DNA of 5,243 bases, taken from Bacteroidota bacterium. GTDB lineage: Bacteria; Bacteroidota; Ignavibacteria; UBA10030; UBA8401. The stretch spans positions 1-5,243 of the forward strand of contig JAVBYH010000139.1 in the NCBI GenBank assembly GCA_030824175.1, given 5' to 3'. Shown here piece by piece: positions 1-4,084 of the stretch. The notes under the pieces were generated by a model. That model did not search any database, was not told the origin of the DNA, and saw only the letters and a list, made by a program, of their open reading frames with translations. The position numbers were made by a program, and so were the translations under genes. The stretch's first letter is position 1, and every line of letters starts with the position of its first letter.

Positions 1-1
1 C

Positions 2-316
2 GGACAGGTCCGCGAACTCCAGAACGTCGTGGAGCGCGCCATGATCTTCTGCAGCGACGAATACATCGACGAGACGCACCTGCCCGCAGACCTTCAGCAG
101 CAGTCGGCGGCGTCGAACGCTTTCTCGATCCCGTCATCCATGTCCTTTAAGGATGCCGTCCATCAGTTCGAACGGCAGCTCATTGAAAAAAAACTCGCCC
201 ACTACCCGCACGACAAGGAACGTGTCGCCAGAGAATTCGGCATGAGCCTCTCCACACTGTACAGAAAAATGGAGGAATACAGGATCTCCCTCCACCCGGA
301 GAAGACGGCTCCGTGA
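2..316 (+). CDS. Sigma-54-dependent transcriptional activator (enhancer-binding protein), C-terminal part only
   Basis: Partial gene: its 5' part lies before the window, and 104 codons are visible, ending at TGA 314-316. The visible protein opens with GQVRELQNVVERAMIF, the conserved end of the sigma-54-interacting AAA+ ATPase domain (the VREL-x-N-x-x-x-R sensor II region). A variable linker of about 30 residues follows. Residues 56-95 then form a Fis/NtrC-type DNA-binding domain, with FERQLIEKKL leading into a helix-turn-helix, and AREFGMSLSTLYRKMEEY as its recognition part. Proteins of this family bind upstream enhancers and use ATP hydrolysis to open sigma-54 RNA polymerase promoters. Whether an N-terminal receiver, PAS or GAF domain is present cannot be seen, so the signal is unknown. 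The following gap carries a sigma-54-like promoter and repeats that could be its binding sites (inference). The family call is very secure; the regulon is not known. Confidence 0.95.
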   Translation, partial: GQVRELQNVVERAMIFCSDEYIDETHLPADLQQQSAASNAFSIPSSMSFKDAVHQFERQLIEKKLAHYPHDKERVAREFGMSLSTLYRKMEEYRISLHPEKTAP

Positions 317-319
317 GAA

Positions 320-354
320 GACAACGGCAGTGGCGGATCGATGCATGCGTTGTC
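320..354. repeat. Inverted repeat just after the activator gene
   Basis: Perfect 7-bp arms GACAACG (320-326) and CGTTGTC (348-354) are separated by 21 bp. Pairing extends by two more bases if G327 is bulged. The element starts 4 bp after the activator stop codon and ends about 150 bp before the start site predicted from the sigma-54-like element at 480-495. That distance is normal for an activator binding site. No T-run follows, so a simple terminator is unlikely. The function is inferred only. Confidence 0.35.
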
Positions 355-378
355 GCAAGGGCCGCGTGCCGTTTTCAC

Positions 379-410
379 TTTCAAGAATGGCCGAATGAAA
401 TTTCCAAGAA
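379..410 (+). repeat. Near-direct repeat, candidate upstream activating sequence
   Basis: TTTCAAGAA (379-387) recurs as TTTCCAAGAA (401-410), with 22 bp between the copy starts, about two helical turns. The pair sits roughly 95-130 bp before the start site predicted from the sigma-54-like element at 480-495, a usual place for enhancer-binding protein sites. The second copy overlaps the palindrome GAAATTTC (397-404). Role as an activator site is an inference from spacing and position; chance repetition in an AT-richer stretch is possible. Confidence 0.3.
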
Positions 411-423
411 ATAAGAATCTACG

Positions 424-453
424 ACGCCGCCCCGGCGTAAAGTAGGCGTTTTT
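424..453 (+). terminator. Possible intrinsic terminator after the activator gene
   Basis: ACGCCG (424-429) and CGGCGT (433-438) form a perfect 6-bp stem with a CCC loop. Alternatively, ACGCC (424-428) can pair with GGCGT (445-449), which is followed directly by T450-T453 and an A. The two folds are mutually exclusive. The second has the shape of a weak intrinsic terminator, with a stem plus a short T-run. It would separate the activator gene from the promoter at 480-495. Confidence 0.4.
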
Positions 454-479
454 ATAGGGATTTTGGCGATTCACACAGA

Positions 480-495
480 TGGCATACAAATTGTA
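480..495 (+). promoter_or_regulatory. Sigma-54-like -24/-12 promoter element (P1)
   Basis: TGGCAT (480-485), five bases, then TTGTA (491-495) matches the sigma-54 pattern TGGCAY-N5-TTGCW except for T in place of C at -12. The spacing is exactly right. The predicted transcription start is near 506, giving about 29 nt of leader to ATG 535 but only about 8 nt to ATG 514. A weak sigma-70 alternative also exists: TTGGCG at 463-468, 16 bp, then TACAAA at 485-490. The position downstream of a sigma-54 activator gene adds weight. Confidence 0.5.
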
Positions 496-534
496 ACAGT
501 ACTCAGTTACATCATGTATGAATCCGATCTGAAC

Positions 535-963
535 ATGCCAGAACCCGAAAAACAGCAGACAATTTTATTGCATTCGCCGGACCGCGACCTGACGAAAAGT
601 CTCTCGTTTCTTTTGCAAGAAAAATTTTCTATAATTACTAGTCAGAGTATCGAAGATCTCCGGCGCTCGCGCGGGGACGCGTCCATTGCCCTCGTCGTCG
701 CCGATCTTGATAAGATGGCACCGCAGCTCCTGGAGGAATTCCAGCGGTGGCGGCGCGAAGGCGGGACCGCGCCCATCATCGGCCTGTATGCCTACAGGCA
801 ACAGGAGCCGTCGCTTGAACGGTCAATCCGCCGGATCGTCCGCGGAGTGTTGTACAAGCCTGTGCCCATAGACCACGTCCTGAAGGCGATCGCGACGGAA
901 CTCCACATCGATGATTGCGCGCTGTTGAACCAGGATCGACAAGACACCAAGAGGATCGGATAA
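535..963 (+). CDS. Degenerate response-regulator receiver (pseudo-receiver) protein
   Basis: A 142-residue protein resembling a stand-alone CheY-type receiver with no output domain. Numbering from ATG 535, strand 1 is TILLHSPD (9-16), the strand-3 aspartate is D57 in LVVADLD, strand 4 is PIIGLYAY (80-87), and the conserved lysine is K108 in LYKPV. The phosphoacceptor position and lysine therefore persist. The acidic pair after strand 1 is replaced by Ser-Pro, and the Thr/Ser of strand 4 by Tyr85. Normal Mg-dependent phosphorylation is thus doubtful, and the protein may act by binding a partner. ATG 535 is preferred because the family normally begins just before strand 1; ATG 514 and TTG 463 are in-frame alternatives, but 463 lies upstream of the predicted promoter. 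The gene ends one base before the PEP carboxykinase start, so the two are almost surely co-transcribed. Family fold is fairly secure; partner and role are unknown. Confidence 0.75.
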   Translation: MPEPEKQQTILLHSPDRDLTKSLSFLLQEKFSIITSQSIEDLRRSRGDASIALVVADLDKMAPQLLEEFQRWRREGGTAPIIGLYAYRQQEPSLERSIRRIVRGVLYKPVPIDHVLKAIATELHIDDCALLNQDRQDTKRIG

Positions 964-964
964 T

Positions 965-2809
965 GTGAATATGGACTTCCCAAAGTACGTGCAGCATGAG
1001 AAGTTGAAATCATGGGTGAGAGACGTGGCGGAAATGTGTACGCCCGATTCGGTGCATTGGTGCGACGGCTCACAGGAAGAATACGATCATCTGTGCAGAG
1101 TCATGGTGTCCAGCGGAACGTTCACACGCCTGAATCCCGAGAAGCGGCCGAACAGCTTCCTCGCGCTGTCCGATCCGTCGGATGTGGCGCGGGTCGAGGA
1201 CAGGACGTACATCTGCAGTGTCCGCAAGGACGATGCCGGTCCGACGAACAACTGGATGGCGCCGAAGGAAATGAAGGACGCCCTGCAGAAGCTCTTTACC
1301 GGAGCGATGCGCGGCCGCACAATGTATGTGATCCCGTTCAGCATGGGACCGCTCGGGTCCCCCATCTCCCATGTGGGCGTCGAGATCTCGGATTCGCCGT
1401 ACGTTGCCGCGAACATGCGCATCATGACGCGCATGGGGCGCGCCGCGCTCGATGTGCTCGGCAAGGAGCATGAGTTCGTGCCGTGCCTCCATTCGGTCGG
1501 CATGCCGCTCGCACCGGGACAGGAGGACGTGCCGTGGCCGTGCAACAAGGAACAAAAATACATCGTCCATTTCCCCGAGGAGCGCTCGATCTGGAGCTAT
1601 GGCAGCGGCTACGGCGGCAACGCGCTGCTCGGTAAAAAATGCTTCGCGCTGCGCATCGCCTCGAGCATGGCCCGCGACGAGGGCTGGCTCGCGGAACACA
1701 TGCTCATCCTCGGCGTCGAGACGCCTGCGAAGGAGAAGGTCTACGTCGCGGCGGCATTCCCGAGCGCATGCGGCAAGACGAATTTTGCAATGCTCATTCC
1801 TCCGGCCTCGATGAACGGCTGGAAGATCACAACGATCGGCGACGACATTGCCTGGATCAAACCGGGTGAGGACGGAAAACTGTACGCGATCAATCCCGAG
1901 GCCGGCTATTTCGGCGTCGCGCCGGGCACATCCGAGAAGTCGAATCCGAATGCCCTGGCATCGTGTGCGAAGAACACGATCTTCACGAACGTCGCTCTCA
2001 CCCCCGACGGTGATGTGTGGTGGGAGGGATTGACGAAAGAGGAACCTGCACAGCTGACCGACTGGCAGGGCAAGCCGTGGACGCCGGGATGCGGACGCAA
2101 GGCCGCACACCCGAACTCGCGCTTCACTGCGCCGGCGTATCAGTGTCCCTCCATCGATCCCGATTGGGAAAATCCGGCCGGCGTGCCGATCAGCGCGTTC
2201 ATCTTCGGCGGACGCCGCTCGACGACAGTGCCGCTCATCCTGCAGGCCTTCAACTGGAACTACGGCGTCTACTTCGCCGCCACGATGGGCTCGGAAACCA
2301 CGGCCGCCGCCGCCGGCGCCGTCGGCGAGGTCCGGCGCGATCCGATGGCGATGCTGCCGTTCTGCGGATACCACATGGCGGAATATTTCAATCATTGGCT
2401 GCAGATGGGACGCGAGGTCGTCAACCCGCCCCGCATCTTCAGCGTGAACTGGTTCCTCACGGACGAACAGGGAAAATTCCTCTGGCCCGGATTCGGCGAG
2501 AACATGCGCGTCCTGAAATGGATCGTCGAACGCGTGCAGGGAAGAGCCGTCGCGATCGAAAGCCCCCTGGGCTGGATGCCGCGCTACGAGGACATCGACT
2601 GGACCGGCCTCGAATGCATTACGCCCGAACTCTTCAACGACCTTGAGGCCGTGAACCGCGAAGTGTGGAAAAAAGAAATCGTCTCGCACGAGGAACTCTT
2701 CGTGAAACTCTACGACAGGCTGCCGAAAGAATTCCTCTACATGAGGCAGCTCATCCTCTCTGCGCTCTGGCGGTCACCGGAACACTGGGAGATCTCGTAC
2801 GATATTTGA
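965..2809 (+). CDS. pckG: Phosphoenolpyruvate carboxykinase (GTP)
   Basis: Cytosolic enzyme (EC 4.1.1.32) interconverting oxaloacetate plus GTP with PEP, GDP and CO2. This is the entry step of gluconeogenesis, and some organisms run it anaplerotically. The 614-residue length is normal for the GTP family. Visible landmarks by alignment to the animal enzymes: DVAR with substrate-binding R76; GSGYGGN with Y216; LLGKKCF with Mn ligand K225; AEHM with Mn ligand H245; P-loop FPSACGKTN (265-273) including reactive C269 and K271; GDDIAW with D294; FGGRR (414-418); the mobile lid starting at SETTAAAAG (443 onward); and the guanine-pocket motif WPGFGEN (507-513). All appear intact, so activity is expected. 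The GTG start at 965 follows GAGG (951-954) by 10 nt; ATG 971, two codons later, is the alternative. It is coupled to the pseudo-receiver gene upstream, an uncommon partner for this enzyme. It belongs to the GTP class, not the ATP-dependent PckA family. Confidence 0.98.
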   Translation: MNMDFPKYVQHEKLKSWVRDVAEMCTPDSVHWCDGSQEEYDHLCRVMVSSGTFTRLNPEKRPNSFLALSDPSDVARVEDRTYICSVRKDDAGPTNNWMAPKEMKDALQKLFTGAMRGRTMYVIPFSMGPLGSPISHVGVEISDSPYVAANMRIMTRMGRAALDVLGKEHEFVPCLHSVGMPLAPGQEDVPWPCNKEQKYIVHFPEERSIWSYGSGYGGNALLGKKCFALRIASSMARDEGWLAEHMLILGVETPAKEKVYVAAAFPSACGKTNFAMLIPPASMNGWKITTIGDDIAWIKPGEDGKLYAINPEAGYFGVAPGTSEKSNPNALASCAKNTIFTNVALTPDGDVWWEGLTKEEPAQLTDWQGKPWTPGCGRKAAHPNSRFTAPAYQCPSIDPDWENPAGVPISAFIFGGRRSTTVPLILQAFNWNYGVYFAATMGSETTAAAAGAVGEVRRDPMAMLPFCGYHMAEYFNHWLQMGREVVNPPRIFSVNWFLTDEQGKFLWPGFGENMRVLKWIVERVQGRAVAIESPLGWMPRYEDIDWTGLECITPELFNDLEAVNREVWKKEIVSHEELFVKLYDRLPKEFLYMRQLILSALWRSPEHWEISYDI

Positions 2810-2828
2810 TCTTGCTGTACGCTCGACT

Positions 2829-2879
2829 CCGTTGCACCGATACGCGATCCTCCTGTTCCCCGCGCATCTGGTGCACCGG
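2829..2879 (+). other. Long imperfect hairpin between PEP carboxykinase and cytochrome genes
   Basis: CCG (2829-2831) pairs with CGG (2877-2879), TGCACC (2833-2838) with GGTGCA (2870-2875), GAT (2839-2841) with ATC (2866-2868), and CGCG (2843-2846) with CGCG (2861-2864). That makes 16 pairs with two mismatches (T2832/C2876 and A2842/C2865), one bulge (T2869) and a 14-nt loop. It begins 20 nt after the PEP carboxykinase stop. The + strand after it is A-rich and has no T-run, so it is not a canonical intrinsic terminator. It may stabilise the 3' end of the upstream mRNA, be a processing site, or bind a protein (inference). Confidence 0.5.
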
Positions 2880-2922
2880 CTCAATAAAAATACATCACAC
2901 AATTATACCCAAGGAGTATCGA

Positions 2923-3249
2923 ATGAAAAAATTCACAGCAATCGTGTTGGCGGCTGTCGCGCTGTTCGCGTTCTCGAACGTCCGCGCCGAAGACGCGAAA
3001 AAAGACGGCAAGGCCATCTTCACCGCGAGCAAATGCGCGATGTGCCATACGTTTGATGCGGCAGGCATCAAGAAACTCGAGAAGAAGACTGACCTCGTCG
3101 GCGGAATGGCTGCAGAGAAAGTCGAAAAATACCTCATGCAGGAATCCGAAATCAACGGGAAAAAACACAAGACGAAGTTCAAGGGCACACCCGAAGACCT
3201 CGCCGTCATGGCAAAATGGATCGCCTCGGTGAAGGCCGAAAAGAAATAA
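2923..3249 (+). CDS. Small secreted monoheme c-type cytochrome
   Basis: A 108-residue precursor. Residues 1-22 form a Sec signal peptide (KK, hydrophobic core TAIVLAAVALFAF, likely cleavage after VRA), so the mature protein of about 86 residues is periplasmic. Heme c attaches at CAMCH (C38, C41, H42), and H42 is the proximal iron ligand. The C-terminal part, FKGTPEDLAVMAKWIASVK, is the last helix of class I cytochromes, with conserved aromatic W99. The usual distal Met in an M-P-x-F setting is absent: that stretch reads HKTKF (82-86), so H82 or another residue may be the sixth ligand. Its likely role is electron transfer in respiration; the partner is unknown. The start is clear: AAGGAG (2911-2916) lies 6 nt before the ATG. 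In-frame sequence stays open upstream to 2665 but overlaps the PEP carboxykinase gene and lacks a signal peptide there. A strong terminator follows, so it ends its transcription unit. Confidence 0.92.
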   Translation: MKKFTAIVLAAVALFAFSNVRAEDAKKDGKAIFTASKCAMCHTFDAAGIKKLEKKTDLVGGMAAEKVEKYLMQESEINGKKHKTKFKGTPEDLAVMAKWIASVKAEKK

Positions 3250-3274
3250 TGAAGATGCCGTTCCACAGATCCCT

Positions 3275-3315
3275 GACGCCGTCCGGAGCCCGCTCCCGAC
3301 GGCGTTCTTATTTTT
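3275..3315 (+). terminator. Intrinsic terminator after the cytochrome gene
   Basis: Perfect 8-bp arms ACGCCGTC (3276-3283) and GACGGCGT (3298-3305), plus a possible outer G-U pair. Past a C-C mismatch, GGAG (3285-3288) pairs with CTCC (3293-3296) around a 4-nt loop. The right arm runs straight into TTCTTATTTTT, ending at 3315. This is a textbook rho-independent terminator, 26 nt after the cytochrome stop codon. Confidence 0.93.
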
Positions 3316-3332
3316 GGGGATTGCCTGCTAAA

Positions 3333-3352
3333 TATTCCTGATTATTGGAATA
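3333..3352. repeat. Inverted repeat in the gap before the ferredoxin gene
   Basis: TATTCC (3333-3338) and GGAATA (3347-3352) are perfect 6-bp arms around an 8-bp spacer. The element lies about 60 bp before the sigma-54-like element at 3411-3426 and about 85-105 bp before its predicted start site, a suitable place for an activator or repressor operator. It does not clearly match the repeats upstream of the first promoter. Function is inferred. The rest of this 235-bp gap (3250-3484) holds the terminator, A-rich sequence and the promoter candidate, with no further gene visible. Confidence 0.35.
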
Positions 3353-3410
3353 GTAAAAGACAAAATGGACGGAAATCAATAAAAACATGGAATTGCAGTG
3401 ATGAAAAAAA

Positions 3411-3426
3411 TGGCATAGTAGTTGTA
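3411..3426 (+). promoter_or_regulatory. Sigma-54-like -24/-12 promoter element (P2), overlapping a perfect -10 hexamer
   Basis: TGGCAT (3411-3416), five bases, then TTGTA (3422-3426) has the same bases and spacing as the element at 480-495, again with T for C at -12. The predicted start is near 3437, leaving a leader of about 48 nt before the ferredoxin ATG. A perfect sigma-70 -10 box, TATAAT (3425-3430), overlaps it, but the -35 position at 17-bp spacing (TGAAAA, 3402-3407) is poor. A housekeeping promoter therefore remains a real alternative, and something drives transcription from here either way. Confidence 0.5.
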
Positions 3427-3484
3427 TAATATTTATCGGTTACGTAGAATCCGTGACCCCCACAGAGATGAAAGAAGACGATCG

Positions 3485-3733
3485 ATGCAAACAACCCTCT
3501 TGCCCTTGAACGAACCGGGCCGGTTTTACACGCTTGATACTTGCGAAGGGTGCGGACAATGCCAGCGGTTCGCGCCCCTGAATGTGAAGTTCGACCCGTC
3601 TGAGATGTTTTGCTACGTCTATCGCCAGCCGGCGACGGAGCAGGAAATCATCGCCATACAACGTGCCCTCGTGCGCTGCCCCGTGCGTGCAATGAACGAC
3701 ACGCATGATTGTGTGAAGAAAGGAATGGAATAA
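3485..3733 (+). CDS. Small mono-[4Fe-4S] ferredoxin-like protein
   Basis: An 82-residue cytoplasmic protein. C20-x2-C23-x2-C26 (CEGCGQC), followed much later by C65-P (ALVRCPVRAM), is the ligand pattern of single-cluster [4Fe-4S] ferredoxins. The second cluster-binding motif of bacterial 2[4Fe-4S] ferredoxins is missing. The middle FDPSEMFCYVYRQPATEQEIIAIQRAL matches the helix-bearing insert of such proteins. Two extra cysteines, C43 and C76, could form a disulfide as in some single-cluster ferredoxins, or be incidental. Its role is presumably low-potential electron transfer, or redox sensing for the signalling protein two genes downstream (inference). ATG 3485 was chosen because the fold begins there and a purine-rich AAAGAAG lies 7 nt before it. 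The frame is open back to TTG 3422, but that codon lies inside the promoter element. First gene of a probable three-gene operon. Confidence 0.88.
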   Translation: MQTTLLPLNEPGRFYTLDTCEGCGQCQRFAPLNVKFDPSEMFCYVYRQPATEQEIIAIQRALVRCPVRAMNDTHDCVKKGME

Positions 3734-3767
3734 CTCCCTGACCGCCGTTTATCGAAGGGGCATTGCC

Positions 3768-4001
3768 ATGGACTCCGTTACCTTGTCATCACACAATATA
3801 CAGAAGCTGCTGCAGGAGTATGCCGCGATAGACATGCTGAGCCGCCAGCTCGAAAAAGTCCTGGACTACTACGAAGAACACCCGCAGTATCCCCTCGATT
3901 TTACCAAACTCCGGCAGACCATCATGGAAGTCCATGCACGCAACGCCGAAGCCGGATCCATGCTGTCTACCGCCACTCACGATCACCGCAAGCATCCGTG
4001 A
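3768..4001 (+). CDS. Hypothetical 77-residue helical protein
   Basis: I do not recognise this protein. It is short, charged and likely mostly helical: HNIQKLLQEYAAIDMLSRQLEKVLDYYEEH (residues 9-38) looks like one amphipathic helix. A Pro-rich turn (PQYPLDF) leads to a second helix, LRQTIMEVHARNAEAGSML. It has no cysteines, signal peptide or membrane segment, so it is probably a small cytoplasmic dimerising or adaptor protein. The start is well supported: GAAGGGG (3754-3760) is spaced 7 nt before the ATG. It begins 34 bp after the ferredoxin stop and ends 83 bp before the receiver-PAS gene, so it is likely co-transcribed with both. The strong ribosome binding site and tight spacing argue for a real gene. 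The antisense frames here are shadows. Confidence 0.75.
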   Translation: MDSVTLSSHNIQKLLQEYAAIDMLSRQLEKVLDYYEEHPQYPLDFTKLRQTIMEVHARNAEAGSMLSTATHDHRKHP

Positions 4002-4084
4002 CGGCTGCCGAAGAGGCGCTGCATGCCGCGGCCTGGAAGTTCCGGGATGAGATGCTGCCGCGTGGGACGATTCAAGAAGAACAA

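Noticed and set aside
317..534. tRNA, small RNA, CRISPR or insertion-sequence content in this and the other gaps
   Set aside because: No cloverleaf, regular repeat-spacer pattern, transposase fragment or target-site duplication could be found.
1070..2689. Long open frame on the minus strand (539 codons) opposite the PEP carboxykinase gene
   Set aside because: Its translation is Arg/Asp/His-rich with no recognisable domain, and it lies wholly antisense to an intact, conserved enzyme gene. This is the usual shadow frame in GC-rich DNA.
2881..2910. Possible -10 boxes (AATACA, TTATAC) just before the cytochrome gene
   Set aside because: No convincing -35 partner is seen, and TTATAC would place the start on top of the ribosome binding site.
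2665..2922. Upstream extension of the cytochrome frame to 2665
   Set aside because: It overlaps the end of the PEP carboxykinase gene, whereas ATG 2923 has a strong ribosome binding site and starts a proper signal peptide.
3374..3386. IHF-like site (AATCAA followed by an A-tract) between the inverted repeat and the second sigma-54-like element
   Set aside because: The WATCAA half matches but the TTR half of the consensus does not; the region is simply A-rich, so the match is too weak to annotate.
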